64,000 bases of DNA, from NCBI RefSeq assembly GCF_011058165.1, contig NZ_JAALEG010000006.1, forward strand, positions 62,001-126,000, given 5' to 3'. The DNA is from Rhodococcus aetherivorans (GTDB lineage Bacteria; Actinomycetota; Actinomycetes; Mycobacteriales; Mycobacteriaceae). A program made the translations under genes and the position numbers. The notes beneath the pieces are model-generated. The model was not told the origin of the DNA and did not search any database. It saw nothing but the letters and a program-made list of their open reading frames with translations. Positions 27,316 to 39,017 of this stretch are shown piece after piece (the stretch's first letter is position 1; the number at the start of each line of letters is the position of its first letter).

Positions 27316-27927
27316 ATGGCTGAGACAGTGCATGTCGCCGTGTACGACACCTTCGCCGACTGGGAGGTCGGTCATGCGATCGCCCACATCAACAAGCCCC
27401 TCTGGCACAAGCATCCCGGCCGCTACGCCGTCGCCACCGTCGGCGCCACGCGCGAACCCGTCACCACCATGGGCGGAATCCGCATCCTCCCCGACACCAC
27501 CCTGGACGAGGTGCGGCCGGAGAACAGCGCGATGCTCGTCCTGGCGGGCAACGACATCTGGAACACCGAGCAGTTCACCCCCTTCGCCGAACGGGCGCGC
27601 GACTTCCTCGAGGCCGGGGTCCCGGTGGCCGCGATCTGCGGGGCCACGGGCGGGCTCGCCCTCGCCGGCCTGCTCGACGATCGCGCGCACACGAGCAACG
27701 CCGCCGAGTTCCTGGCGAGTGTGGGCTACGCGGGCGGGGATCTCTACCGCGACGAACCGGCCGTCACCGACCGGAATCTGATCACCGCGAGTGCCACCGC
27801 CCCGGTCGAGTTCGCCCGCGCGATCCTCGAACGCCTCGAGGTGTTCGAGCCGCACGTCCTCGAATCCTGGTTCAAGCTCTACGGCCGACGCGACCCCGCC
27901 GGCTTCTACGAACTCATGGCCGGATGA
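27316..27927 (+). CDS. DJ-1/PfpI family protein
   Basis: A 203-residue class I glutamine-amidotransferase-like protein. The nucleophile cysteine lies in AAICGATGGLALAG, and FADWEVGH holds the conserved acidic residue near the start. The family includes glyoxalases, stress chaperones and regulators; the activity cannot be chosen from sequence. The coding frame begins right after the tandem operators, so the leader is very short and the ribosome site weak. The stop overlaps the marR start. Confidence 0.85.
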   Translation: MAETVHVAVYDTFADWEVGHAIAHINKPLWHKHPGRYAVATVGATREPVTTMGGIRILPDTTLDEVRPENSAMLVLAGNDIWNTEQFTPFAERARDFLEAGVPVAAICGATGGLALAGLLDDRAHTSNAAEFLASVGYAGGDLYRDEPAVTDRNLITASATAPVEFARAILERLEVFEPHVLESWFKLYGRRDPAGFYELMAG

Positions 27928-28376
27928 GCGAGCGCCCGGAACAGGAACTGCTCAGCGGCCTCGCTCTGACGTCGTTCCGGCTCAACGGACAGTTCCTCGA
28001 GGTCGCCGAATCCCTCGCGCGCCCGGCCGGGCTCACCGCGGCGTGGTGGCAGGTCCTCGGGGCCGTGCTGCGCGAACCCCTGCCGGTCGCCGGCATCGCC
28101 CGCGCGATGGGGATCACCCGCCAGAGCGTGCAGCGGATCGCCGACCTGCTGGTCGAGCGAGGCCTCGCCGAGTACCTGCCCAACCCGGCCCACCGGCGCG
28201 CCAAGCTCGTCGCGCCGACCCCGGCGGGACGCGAGGCGGTGTCCGGGATCGATCCGGCGCATGCCGCCTTCGCCCGTCGCCTGGCCGACGCCGTGGGCGA
28301 GGAAGACCTGGCCGGCGCACTGGCCGCGATGCGCCGGCTCTCGGCGGTCCTCGACGAGCTCGCCGAGGAGAAGTGA
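27924..28376 (+). CDS. MarR family transcriptional regulator
   Basis: A 150-residue winged-helix protein. The recognition region is PVAGIARAMGITRQSVQRIADLL (split: AGIARAMGITRQSVQRIADL, about 55-75), followed by a wing with NPAHRRAKLVAPT. Its ATG overlaps the DJ-1 stop. It most likely represses its own operon through the tandem dyads upstream. Neither the inducer nor any other target is evident. Confidence 0.9.
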   Translation: MSERPEQELLSGLALTSFRLNGQFLEVAESLARPAGLTAAWWQVLGAVLREPLPVAGIARAMGITRQSVQRIADLLVERGLAEYLPNPAHRRAKLVAPTPAGREAVSGIDPAHAAFARRLADAVGEEDLAGALAAMRRLSAVLDELAEEK

Positions 28377-28383
28377 CCGGGCA

Positions 28384-28426
28384 CGACGACAGGCCCGGAC
28401 ATCCGTGATGTCCGGGCCTGTCGTCG
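28384..28426. terminator. strong hairpin after marR
   Basis: A perfect 19-bp inverted repeat (28384-28402, 28408-28426) with a 5-nt loop lies between marR and the convergent tRNA-Ala. It can end transcription from both directions. Confidence 0.85.
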
Positions 28427-28444
28427 ATATTCGAGTGTGCGTTG

Positions 28445-28517
28445 TGGAGCCTAGGAGATTCGAACTCCTGACATCTGCCTTGCAAAGGCAGCGCTCTACC
28501 AACTGAGCTAAGGCCCC
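28445..28517 (-). tRNA. tRNA-Ala (anticodon TGC)
   Basis: On the minus strand GGGGCCT pairs with AGGCTCC. D arm AGCTCAGTTGGTAGAGC, anticodon TGC in loop TTTGCAA, T loop TTCGAAT. CCA is not encoded. With tRNA-Ile it follows the gyrase genes as in other Mycobacteriales. Confidence 0.96.
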
Positions 28518-28527
28518 GTCTGCCGCC

Positions 28528-28629
28528 TCAGCGGCCGGTAACCTCGTGCCATTCGTCCTCGCTCCGCAACATCCGAGCGAGTCCGACGGCCACCAGCACC
28601 ACGGTTCCCACAGTGAGAAGAACCTTCAT
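28528..28629 (-). CDS. 33-residue membrane peptide between two tRNA genes
   Basis: The ATG at 28629 follows AAAGGG at nine bases. The product starts MKVLLTVGTVVLVAVGLARM (one membrane helix) and ends in the charged SEDEWHEVTGR. It fills most of the 138-bp gap between tRNA-Ile and tRNA-Ala and is read in their direction. Conservation was not tested; the hydrophobic/charged pattern and ribosome site make it a credible small gene. Confidence 0.5.
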   Translation of the reverse strand: MKVLLTVGTVVLVAVGLARMLRSEDEWHEVTGR

Positions 28630-28655
28630 GCTCGCTGCCCTTTCGGCACGGGGAG

Positions 28656-28729
28656 TGGGCCTAGGAGGACTTGAACCTCCGACCTCTTCGTTATCAGCGA
28701 AGCGCTCTAACCGCCTGAGCTATAGGCCC
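28656..28729 (-). tRNA. tRNA-Ile (anticodon GAT)
   Basis: On the minus strand GGGCCTA pairs with TAGGCCC. D arm AGCTCAGGCGGTTAGAGC, anticodon GAT in loop CTGATAA, T arm GGAGGTTCAAGTCCTCC. CCA is not encoded. Confidence 0.96.
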
Positions 28730-28749
28730 TCGAACCGAGTTGGAACACT

Positions 28750-28790
28750 ACCCCACCGAGCCGCGAAGTCCAAAATCGGCTCGGCGGGGT
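28750..28790 (-). terminator. hairpin after the gyrA-DUF3566 unit
   Basis: Arms ACCCCaCCGAGCCG and CGGCTCGGcGGGGT (28750-28763, 28777-28790) pair with one mismatch around a 13-nt loop, 14 bp beyond the DUF3566 stop. Confidence 0.7.
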
Positions 28791-28804
28791 CACGTTTTCC
28801 CAGC

Positions 28805-30001
28805 TCAGTCGGGGTCTGCGAGGGTGACCTGCACGCCCCCGACGAGGTCGGTGCACAGGTTGTAGATGAACGCCCCCAGGGTGGCCAGAGCGGTCAGCAG
28901 GATCGTGTTGACCAGCCCGATCACCGTCGCGTACCCGAAGACCTGGCCGGCGGTGATGAGGCCACCCCCACCGGTGTCGGACACCATGTCGGTGAAGGCG
29001 CTGTTGAGCCGTTCCCACACGCCCATGCCCGCGAGCACGCCGTACAGCAGACCCACGGCGACCATCCACACGAAGAACAACGAGACGGAGATCACCGAGG
29101 AGATCTTCAGCATCGACCACGGATCGATGCGGCGCAGCTGCACGGTCGCCCGCAGCGGCTCACCCGGGACCCGGGCCGCGGCCGCCACCACGGCAGCCGG
29201 TTGCGCAGCTGCGGATTCCTCGGCCGGCGCGGACGGCAGCGGATGCTTCACCGTCGACAGGTCCGGCAGGTCCTTCGCCAGGTCCTTGCGTTCGATGTGC
29301 CGCGTCGGACCGTCGATGACGGCCGCCTTCGTCTTGGCCGCCGACCGGTCCGCACCCGGCATCCCCGTCGTGGGCGCGTTCATCGAGGCGGCCGCCGTGC
29401 CGGTGACCACCGGGCGGGTCGGCGGCGTCGCGGCACCGGACCGGCCGCCGGCCGGATTCACGCCGGGGCGAGCCGCCGCCGGCTTCGCCGGGCCCGGCTG
29501 CTGTCCTGCGGGCTGCGCCGATCCGGTCGGGGCCGCGCCGCCGGGCCGCGTGGCGGTCTTGTCACCCCCGGGCCGCGTGGCGGTCTTGTCACCCACAGCG
29601 CCGCCCGAGGTGGGCACCGCGGGACGCCCGGTCGAGGACGACGTCTGACCCGGGCGGGCCAGATTCGTCTGCGGCACGTTCTGCGGCGCCTCCTGCTGAC
29701 TCCCGCGCTGCCACGGCGGCGTGGGAGGCCCACCCGGCCGTTGCTGCCCGGGACGCCCCGCCGGCGACGTCCCGCTCTCCGGCGTGGCGGGACCCTGCTT
29801 CGCCGCGCCGTCGGCCGGCGCTCCCGGGTTCGCTCCCGCGGCGGGGTTCCGGGCGGCACCCGGCGCGTCCGACGGCGCCGCAGCGCCCTCCGGCTTCACC
29901 TCGGGAGCCTGCTTCCCGGGCACCTCTCGTCCGTTCTGTCCCTTCGGCGGCTGAGCGGGCGGCCCCTGCTCGGCCCCGTTCGGTCCCTGGGGAGTGCTCA
30001 C
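28805..30001 (-). CDS. DUF3566 family membrane protein
   Basis: A 398-residue protein with a long N-terminal low-complexity part (about 1-270, rich in Pro, Gly, Ala, Gln), then the DUF3566 domain (about 280-398) with two membrane helices (SLFFVWMVAVGLLYGVLAG and the GLVNTILLTALATLGAFIY segment). It starts at GTG immediately beside the gyrA TAA, so the pair is cotranscribed. Rv0007 holds the same place. The family may act in envelope or division processes; no biochemical role is known. Confidence 0.88.
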   Translation of the reverse strand: MSTPQGPNGAEQGPPAQPPKGQNGREVPGKQAPEVKPEGAAAPSDAPGAARNPAAGANPGAPADGAAKQGPATPESGTSPAGRPGQQRPGGPPTPPWQRGSQQEAPQNVPQTNLARPGQTSSSTGRPAVPTSGGAVGDKTATRPGGDKTATRPGGAAPTGSAQPAGQQPGPAKPAAARPGVNPAGGRSGAATPPTRPVVTGTAAASMNAPTTGMPGADRSAAKTKAAVIDGPTRHIERKDLAKDLPDLSTVKHPLPSAPAEESAAAQPAAVVAAAARVPGEPLRATVQLRRIDPWSMLKISSVISVSLFFVWMVAVGLLYGVLAGMGVWERLNSAFTDMVSDTGGGGLITAGQVFGYATVIGLVNTILLTALATLGAFIYNLCTDLVGGVQVTLADPD

Positions 30002-32506
<2,505 letters not shown>

Positions 32507-32656
32507 GAGCTCCTTCTTCTACTCGGCTCGAACGCCGCGGGCTTCCGCCCGGCGCGCGTCTCGCAACCACACGAGTCTATAGGTGCAGGTCAGCTCGCAC
32601 ACCGACCGATGCGGCGATTCCGCTCGACCGACCCTGCACGTCGCCCGGAATTCGCG

Positions 32657-33490
32657 TCACGATCGCGCCGGAACGGTCCGCGACGAGTCGGTGCCGTCGT
32701 CGTCGGTGGTCCAGCGGGCGAACTCCTGTTCCAGTGCCAGATCCCTCCGGCTGGGCGCGAGCAGCAGCGCCGCGATGGGCACGGTGAGAACGACGATGCC
32801 GAGCACGAAGGAGGGGAACAGCAGGGCGGTGACGGTCTGGCCCGCCGGCAGCGGGACGGTCGGGTCGACCTGGACGCGCACACCGGCCATGCCGGTGTAG
32901 TGCAGCGCCACGACCGCGCAGCCCATGAGCAGGGCGGCCGGTACCCGGAGCGTCCACCGGTCCGCGGCCTGCGCGAGCCACAGGGCGACCGTGGCCGCGA
33001 CGACACCGATGGCCACCGAGGCCACGACGAACGCCGTGTCGTGCTCGAGCGAGCCCTGGATCCGGATGGCCCACATGCCGCTGTAGTGCATGAGGCTGAC
33101 CGCCAGGCCCATCCCGACGCCGCCGACGAACAGGCGGACGAGAGACGGGACGCGGTTCACCCACGCGGCGCGGGAGCTCACGAGCCAGAGCCCGAACCAG
33201 GTGGCGGCCACCGACAGCGCGACGGAGAAGACGGTCGGTCCCAGCGCGTAACGGACCGCGGTACCCGGGACGTCGAAGCCCATCATCCCGATGAAGTGCA
33301 TGAGCCAGACGGCCACACCGCCGACGGACAGGGCGGCCATGGCCATCCAGCGGCGGTGGCCGCGGCCGGTCGGGGCGATCAGCGCCTGGCGAGCGCAGGA
33401 GAGCCCGACGAACGATCCGACGACGGAGGTGGCATAGGCGAGGAAGAACACCCACATCCCCATGGAGAAGTGGTGCATTTCGTGCGACAT
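32657..33490 (-). CDS. MHYT-domain membrane protein (paralogue 1)
   Basis: A 277-residue protein. The ATG follows AAGGT. Seven predicted helices carry three MHYT-type motifs: LMHFIGM (about residue 66), LMHYSGM (about 138) and LHYTGM (about 208). The family is proposed to bind copper or sense oxygen, CO or NO through these Met/His residues. The C-terminal about 30 residues are cytosolic and charged; no GGDEF or other output domain is present. It lies 157 bp after the second MHYT gene on the same strand. Confidence 0.85.
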   Translation of the reverse strand: MSHEMHHFSMGMWVFFLAYATSVVGSFVGLSCARQALIAPTGRGHRRWMAMAALSVGGVAVWLMHFIGMMGFDVPGTAVRYALGPTVFSVALSVAATWFGLWLVSSRAAWVNRVPSLVRLFVGGVGMGLAVSLMHYSGMWAIRIQGSLEHDTAFVVASVAIGVVAATVALWLAQAADRWTLRVPAALLMGCAVVALHYTGMAGVRVQVDPTVPLPAGQTVTALLFPSFVLGIVVLTVPIAALLLAPSRRDLALEQEFARWTTDDDGTDSSRTVPARS

Positions 33491-33647
33491 CGTGACCTTC
33501 TGAGCGTGGCACGCGGAAGTCGGTCCGCACTCGTGCGGTGGCGCGCCACACCGAATCGATACGGGCTGCGACTTCGCCCCCTCGACAGCGATCGGAGCGT
33601 ATCGCATCGATGTAATTCGCACGGGGGCAGGTCCCGCCCCCGTGCGC

Positions 33648-34484
33648 TCAGGTGGCCGGACGCCGGGGATCGGCCGGGCTGTGCTGCTGCGCCCACGCCT
33701 CGGCCTCGGCCTCCAGTGCGGCCGCCACCCGGTCGGGAGCCATGAGCAACGCCATGATCGGGACCGTCAGGATCAGCATGCCGAGCACGAACACCGGGAA
33801 GAGGACGGCGAACACCTCGACCCCCGACGGGGCCGCGGTCGCCGGATCCACCGTCACCTGCACCGCCGCCATCGCGAGGAAGTGCACGCCGATCACCGCC
33901 GCGCCGGCGAAGATGCTGCCGCCGATCCGCATCCACCTGCTGTCGGCGACCGTGACCAGCCACAGGACCACCACCGCGGTAAGGCAAGCCGCCACCACGG
34001 ACGCCGCCACGTAGGTCAGGTCGTATGCGACGGTGCCCTGCAGTTCCATCGCCCACATGATCGAGTAGTGCACGCCGGCGATCCCGGCGCCGAGGACCAG
34101 CGACCCGCCCAGCAGCCGTGCCGCCACGGCACCGCGCGACGGCCGGGCCCGGCGCGACACCCGCTTCGGCTGCACGACCACCATGGCGACGAAGGCGGAC
34201 ACCAGCGCCACCGCCATCGAGAAGACGATGCCGAGCAGGTCGTATCGGATGATGCTGCCGTCCACCGTGAAACCCGCCATCGGCAGGAAGTGCGCCAGCC
34301 ACACCCCGACGCCCCCGGTCGAGAGCGCGGCTCGCATCAGCCAGTACAGCCGCGCCCGTTCCGAACCGGCGGACAGCGACTTGCGGGCACTGGCCAGTCC
34401 CACGAGCAACCCGATCGCCGACGTCGCGTACGCCAGGACGATCACCCACGTGCCCATGCCGAACAGGTGCACGTGCGTGTCCAT
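33648..34484 (-). CDS. MHYT-domain membrane protein (paralogue 2, changed motifs)
   Basis: A 278-residue paralogue of the neighbouring MHYT protein with the same seven-helix layout. The motif histidines remain but the leading methionines are lost: LAHFLPM, VHYSIM, VHFLAM. Ligand binding may differ. Its ATG overlaps the TGA of the conservon GTPase gene, so its translation is coupled to that system, which suggests it is the membrane sensor or partner of the GTPase. Confidence 0.83.
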   Translation of the reverse strand: MDTHVHLFGMGTWVIVLAYATSAIGLLVGLASARKSLSAGSERARLYWLMRAALSTGGVGVWLAHFLPMAGFTVDGSIIRYDLLGIVFSMAVALVSAFVAMVVVQPKRVSRRARPSRGAVAARLLGGSLVLGAGIAGVHYSIMWAMELQGTVAYDLTYVAASVVAACLTAVVVLWLVTVADSRWMRIGGSIFAGAAVIGVHFLAMAAVQVTVDPATAAPSGVEVFAVLFPVFVLGMLILTVPIMALLMAPDRVAAALEAEAEAWAQQHSPADPRRPAT

Positions 34485-35071
34485 CAGGGCGCTACCGGCT
34501 GATGCAGCTTGCGCAGCGCGTACTCGGTGACCGTCACGAGCGCCGACTTGGCGGACTCGCGCTGCCGAGCGTCGATCGAGACGATCGGCACGTCCGCCGA
34601 GACCGCGAGGGCCTGACGGATGTCCTCGGTCGGGTACCGCGGGGCGTCGTCGAATTCGTTGATCGCGACGATGAACGGCAGGTTCCGGGCCTCGAAGAAG
34701 TCGACCGCCGCGAAACTCTCGTCCAGACGCCGGGTGTCGATGAGCACGATGGCACCGATCGCACCTCGGATCAGGTCGTCCCACATGAACCAGAACCGGT
34801 GCTGCCCCGGCGTACCGAACAGGTACAGCACGAGATCCTCGGCGAGGCTGATCCGGCCGAAGTCCATCGCGACGGTCGTGGTGGCCTTCTGCGGCGTCGC
34901 GCTCAGGTTGTCGACGCCGTCGCTGGCGTTGGTGACCAGCGCTTCGGTGCGCAGCGGAACGATCTCCGAGACCGCCCCCACCAACGTGGTCTTGCCGACA
35001 CCGAAGCCCCCGGCGATCACGATCTTCGTCGAGGTCACCCGCTTCGGGGAGTTAGAGTTCGCGAAGTCCAC
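34484..35071 (-). CDS. conservon small GTPase (CvnD-like)
   Basis: A 195-residue protein. The GTG start is preceded by AAAGGG; a TTG 15 bases upstream is possible. The P-loop is GGFGVGKTTL, the third motif is LFGTPGQHRF, close to MglA and Rab GTPases, and the base-recognition loop is AINEFD. In Streptomyces conservons, CvnD works with the kinase, roadblock and DUF742 proteins in a membrane complex resembling eukaryotic G-protein systems. It overlaps the DUF742 gene by 20 bp. Confidence 0.9.
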   Translation of the reverse strand: MDFANSNSPKRVTSTKIVIAGGFGVGKTTLVGAVSEIVPLRTEALVTNASDGVDNLSATPQKATTTVAMDFGRISLAEDLVLYLFGTPGQHRFWFMWDDLIRGAIGAIVLIDTRRLDESFAAVDFFEARNLPFIVAINEFDDAPRYPTEDIRQALAVSADVPIVSIDARQRESAKSALVTVTEYALRKLHQPVAP

Positions 35072-35426
35072 TGAGGACCCTTTCAATCAGCTCACGACGC
35101 TCCGCGTCGCTCGAATCGTCTTTCAGGGTGGCCAGGATCCGTACGTGCCCGGCTTCGACGAGATCCGCCACGAGTACGCGCGCCACCCCGATCGGCACAC
35201 CCACCCGCGCCGCGATCTCGGCGACCGACGGGGACTCTCTGCACAAAGCCACGATCGTGGCATTGATGTTGTCCAGGTCCCGGGCACGGTCGTCCGTGCC
35301 CGGGAGGACCTGGATCAGTGCCTCCAACGCCAGCTCGACCGCGGGGCTGGTCCGTCCCGAAGTCAGTGAGTACGGCCGGACCAGACTGGGCTGGGCCGGC
35401 GGCGACTCCGGCTTGCGTTCTTCCAT
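35052..35426 (-). CDS. DUF742 family protein (CvnC-like)
   Basis: A 124-residue protein. A disordered start is followed by VRPYSLTSGRT and a winged-helix-like part with SPSVAEIAARVGVPIGVARVLV (core AEIAARVGVPIGVARVL, about 66-83). The family occurs almost only next to roadblock and GTPase genes of conservons. It lies 13 bp after the roadblock stop. Confidence 0.9.
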   Translation of the reverse strand: MEERKPESPPAQPSLVRPYSLTSGRTSPAVELALEALIQVLPGTDDRARDLDNINATIVALCRESPSVAEIAARVGVPIGVARVLVADLVEAGHVRILATLKDDSSDAERRELIERVLSGLREL

Positions 35427-35439
35427 GGCCACCTCGACG

Positions 35440-35856
35440 TCAGGACCCCAGACCGATGCGCGGAGTGGCCTCGACCGACGCCCCCACACGATCGACCAGG
35501 AGTGCCATCTCGTAACCGACCTGTCCGATGTCGCATTCCGAGGCGGTCAGGGTCGCAAGGTGCGAGCCGTCACCCACGCTCATCAGCAGCAGGTAACCGT
35601 GCTGCATCTCCACGACGGACTGGAGCACTCCGCCGCCCTCGAAGAGCTGGGACACGCCGTTGGACAGGCTGGCCAGGCCGGACGTGACGGCAGCGAGCTG
35701 CTCGGCACGGTCGACAGGCAGGTGTGCGCTGGCCGCCATCAGGAGGCCGTCCGCGGACACGAGCACGGCGTGCGAGACGCCGGGAACCTCGCGCGCGAAG
35801 TTCGACACCAACCAGTCCAGAGGACGAGTTACGTCGGATCCATGGTCAATGTTCAT
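35440..35856 (-). CDS. roadblock/LC7 domain protein (CvnB-like)
   Basis: A 138-residue protein, mostly one roadblock domain: [20 protein letters not shown] then [11 protein letters not shown] and a helix-rich C-terminal part. Bacterial roadblock proteins act as regulators of MglA-type GTPases; here the GTPase is two genes downstream. The ATG overlaps the stop of the kinase gene. Confidence 0.92.
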   Translation of the reverse strand: MNIDHGSDVTRPLDWLVSNFAREVPGVSHAVLVSADGLLMAASAHLPVDRAEQLAAVTSGLASLSNGVSQLFEGGGVLQSVVEMQHGYLLLMSVGDGSHLATLTASECDIGQVGYEMALLVDRVGASVEATPRIGLGS

Positions 35857-38800
35857 CGAACTCCCTGTTCGTCGGTCTGGGTGGACGCGTGCGCGGAGGC
35901 CCGCCCGTTGCGAACCCCTTGCTGGTGACGGCTCAGGTTGGCCCGGATGGCCTCCGGGTCGCGCCGCCGAACAGCCGGCACAGATCCGGTCGCCGGGGAG
36001 GCGACCGCACCGGGCACCAGCCTATGACCGGGTGCACGTCGCGGAAGACCCGCGGTGGTGAGTTGCTCCACCGGGGCTTGCGCCGCCTCCTGGGCGGCCC
36101 TCCAACCGACGTCCGCCCGCGAGTTCCACTCCGGCCGACGGTCCTCCGGCAGGCTCGTCGGATCGACGAGCCAGCTCGACATCATGTCGGCGAAGATCGG
36201 CGTGCCGGCACCCGGACGCAGCGTGTTGACGTCGGGCCGCGGCTGGAAGAACGCGGCCGTCTTGGCCGGGTTCGTCCGGTACCGATGCCGTGCGGCGCGG
36301 CCCGGCTGCCCGTCGGCTGCTGCGCTGCCGTGGCCGGCGGACGCGGCGGCCGGGTCTGCGGACTGCTCGGAATGCTGCTGCGGCAGGGAGGAATCGGCGG
36401 CGGCCGGCGGCGTCGGCAGCCCGGGAGTGCTCCCGGGGCGGCGCTGCGGCAGACCGTTGCCCGACGCACCGCTGCCCGACGCACCGTTCCCCGACGCACC
36501 GCTGCCCGGCACAGCAGCGGACGGCTGCGGCGACAGACCCGGCGTGGCACCCGGCCGGCGCTGCGGCAGACCATTGCCCGCGGACGACGGAGCCGGCTGC
36601 GGCGACAGACCCGGCGTGGCACCCGGCCGGCGCTGCGGCAGACCATTGCCCGCGGTGGCCGGAGCCGGCTGCGGCGACAGACCCGGCGTGGCACCCGGCC
36701 GGCGCTGCGGCAGACCGCTGCCCGCGGACGACGGAGCCGACTCGGGCGAGGCCGGAGCGGCCGCGGCGGGAGCAGGAGCAGACGAGACCGTCTCCGAGCG
36801 GCGCGGCGGCAGGACCGGCGTCGGACCGGGTTGCCGTCGGGGCAGTTCCGACAGCGGCGTGGGCTGGCGCGGCACAGGACCCGGGGTGACACCCGGCTGA
36901 CGCTGCGGCAGACCGGGAGTCGAGCCGGGGCGGCGCTGCGGCAGACCGGGAGTGGTCCCCGGCTGGCGCTGCGGCAGACCCGCGGATGGCTCCGGAGGAA
37001 CGGGTGCCGGCTGGCGCTGCGGCAGCGGCGATTCCGGCGCGGGGGTGCGTTCCGGCAGGGCCGGGGCCGCGACGTCGCGCGGCGGCCGCGGAGCCAGGGC
37101 CTCGGCCGGACGGCCGTCCTCGCCCATGCGCGGCTGCGGCCCGGTCTGCGACAGGGCGAGCGGCGAGACGAGGAGCACGTCGGGAATGTGGACGCTGGCG
37201 GTGATGCCCGGGTTGCGTGCGGTGTCGAACGTCGGGCGCAGCCGCACGGTGAGGCCGTGCCGCGCCGCGAGGCGCGAGACCACGAACAGACCCATGTGGC
37301 GGGCGGTGTCGGGACCGACCTCGCCACCGAGAGCAAGCCGCTCGTTGATCGCGTCGAGTTCCTCGGCCGGGATCCCGATACCGCGGTCGGCGATCTCGAC
37401 GAGCAGGCCACCGTCGACGGCCCGGGCGAAGCTGAACGTCACGGTGCTGTCCGGCGGGGACGCCCGCAGCGAGTTGTCGACGAGCTCGGCGAGCAGGTGG
37501 ACGATGTCCGTGGCGACCGTGCCGCTGAGTGCGCCTTCCGGCGTCGAGCCGATCTGGACGCGCTGGTAGTCCTCCACCTCGGACATCGCGGCACGCAGGA
37601 TGTCACCGAGCTGTACGGGCGCGGAGTGGCCGCGCCGCATCCGGGTGCCCGAGAGGATCAGCAGGTTGTCGCCGTTACGGCGCATGCGCGCCGCGAGGTG
37701 GTCGAGTCGGAACAGGCTCTCGAGCCGGGCCGGATCCTTCTCCTCGTACTCGAGTCGTTCGATGAGGCCGAGCTGCTGCTCGACGAGCGACTTGCTGCGC
37801 CGGGCGAGGGTCTCGAACATGTCGTTGATCTGCAGGCGGAGGTGGGCCTGCTCGCCGGCGAGGCGCAGGGCCTGCCCGTGCATGTCGTCGACGGCGCGGG
37901 CGAGCTGGCCGACCTCCTCGGTCGTGTGCACCGGGACCCGCGTGAACTCGATGTCCTCGACGTTGTCACCCACCTTGATGCGGTCGATGGCGTCGGGGAG
38001 TTCCTGCCGGGCGACCTTGAGAGCGCCGTAGCGCAGGCGGCGGATCGGGCCGACGAGCGACCGCGACACGAGAAGCGCCAGGACGAGCGCGGCGAGCAGG
38101 GCACCGAGCACGATCGCGGTGTCGCGGAGGGCGGCGGAGCGGGTGTCGGAGGCGCGGGCGAGAACGGTCTCGCTGATCGCGTCGGACGCCTCGTCGATGA
38201 GGGTGCCGTAGACCTCGACGCTCTGCAGCAGCGACGAGCGCAGGTTCAGGATGGGCAGCGGCCCGTCGCCGGCGGCGTCGATCATCGCGGTGCGCTCGGC
38301 GACGCCGTTGCGCAGCTCCTGGATCTGGGCGTCGGACGCCGGATACGACCGGGCGAGCGTCTCGAGCATGGCGAGCTCGGAGCCGGACGCGGACACCAGG
38401 GTGGTGCCCGGCTGGTCCGGGTCCCGCAGGATCGCCACGATGCCCATCACCTGATCGAACAGGTAGCGCTGCGACGCCCAGGCGTCGACGAGCCGGGTGC
38501 CCTCGGCGAGCACGGACGGATCCTCGATCGGCTCGACGATCGCCTCGACGATGCGGATCAGGTCCTTGCGGATGGCATTGGTCTGCTCGTTGAGCTCGGG
38601 GAGCGGGATGTTGCCGGCCGCGATACGGTCTCGCAGCGCCTCGGCGGCGGCCACGGTGCGGGTGAGGTCCGCGGCGATGACCGGATCCAGCTCCGGATTC
38701 TGGGACACCGCCCGGACGCGTTCCAGTGTCGCGTCGAGGTTCTCGATCTCGTTCGTGATGCCGGTGCCGGCGGCCAGCGTCGCGGAGGCGGTACCGAAGG

Positions 38801-39017
38801 CGGTACCGAAGTCGACGAGGTCGGGCACGACGGCCACCTGGTCGGCAGCGGACGAGAAGTGGACGGCGTTGGAGAGCTCCTGCTGCACGCGCAGGCCGCC
38901 CAGCACCATTGCCACGGTCACGGGAACGGCGAGAACGGCGGTCACCTTCCAGCGAAGGCCCCACCCTTCGATGTTCCACCACCGCTGCCGAGGTGGCGAT
39001 TCGTCACTCATCTTCAC
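35853..39017 (-). CDS. conservon sensor histidine kinase with nitrate-sensor-like domain (CvnA-like)
   Basis: A 1054-residue protein. Membrane helix 1 (about 24-42), an extracellular helical sensor of the NIT type (about 50-300), membrane helix 2 (about 303-323), HAMP (about 323-400), a dimerisation region with [13 protein letters not shown], and a HATPase domain with [17 protein letters not shown] and MGLFVVSRL (about 505-625). The last about 400 residues are Pro/Gln/Arg-rich with repeated [12 protein letters not shown] units, likely disordered. A true phosphoacceptor site is uncertain. The start could be the GTG used here or an ATG six bases inside. It heads the conservon. Confidence 0.88.
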   Translation of the reverse strand: MKMSDESPPRQRWWNIEGWGLRWKVTAVLAVPVTVAMVLGGLRVQQELSNAVHFSSAADQVAVVPDLVDFGTAFGTASATLAAGTGITNEIENLDATLERVRAVSQNPELDPVIAADLTRTVAAAEALRDRIAAGNIPLPELNEQTNAIRKDLIRIVEAIVEPIEDPSVLAEGTRLVDAWASQRYLFDQVMGIVAILRDPDQPGTTLVSASGSELAMLETLARSYPASDAQIQELRNGVAERTAMIDAAGDGPLPILNLRSSLLQSVEVYGTLIDEASDAISETVLARASDTRSAALRDTAIVLGALLAALVLALLVSRSLVGPIRRLRYGALKVARQELPDAIDRIKVGDNVEDIEFTRVPVHTTEEVGQLARAVDDMHGQALRLAGEQAHLRLQINDMFETLARRSKSLVEQQLGLIERLEYEEKDPARLESLFRLDHLAARMRRNGDNLLILSGTRMRRGHSAPVQLGDILRAAMSEVEDYQRVQIGSTPEGALSGTVATDIVHLLAELVDNSLRASPPDSTVTFSFARAVDGGLLVEIADRGIGIPAEELDAINERLALGGEVGPDTARHMGLFVVSRLAARHGLTVRLRPTFDTARNPGITASVHIPDVLLVSPLALSQTGPQPRMGEDGRPAEALAPRPPRDVAAPALPERTPAPESPLPQRQPAPVPPEPSAGLPQRQPGTTPGLPQRRPGSTPGLPQRQPGVTPGPVPRQPTPLSELPRRQPGPTPVLPPRRSETVSSAPAPAAAAPASPESAPSSAGSGLPQRRPGATPGLSPQPAPATAGNGLPQRRPGATPGLSPQPAPSSAGNGLPQRRPGATPGLSPQPSAAVPGSGASGNGASGSGASGNGLPQRRPGSTPGLPTPPAAADSSLPQQHSEQSADPAAASAGHGSAAADGQPGRAARHRYRTNPAKTAAFFQPRPDVNTLRPGAGTPIFADMMSSWLVDPTSLPEDRRPEWNSRADVGWRAAQEAAQAPVEQLTTAGLPRRAPGHRLVPGAVASPATGSVPAVRRRDPEAIRANLSRHQQGVRNGRASAHASTQTDEQGVR
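36523..36738 (-). repeat. three 72-bp tandem repeats in the kinase gene
   Basis: Copies at 36523-36594, 36595-36666 and 36667-36738 are nearly identical and encode a 24-residue Pro-rich unit; shorter related units flank them. Array length is likely variable. Confidence 0.85.

Noticed and set aside
15000-28400. Genomic island or prophage between the division cluster and tRNA-Ala
   Set aside because: No integrase, transposase, att repeats or base-composition change was seen; genes look chromosomal and ordinary except for the relic at 19.7 kb.
36400-36960. CRISPR-like regular repeats
   Set aside because: Units are contiguous in-frame Pro-rich codons with no spacers and no cas genes.
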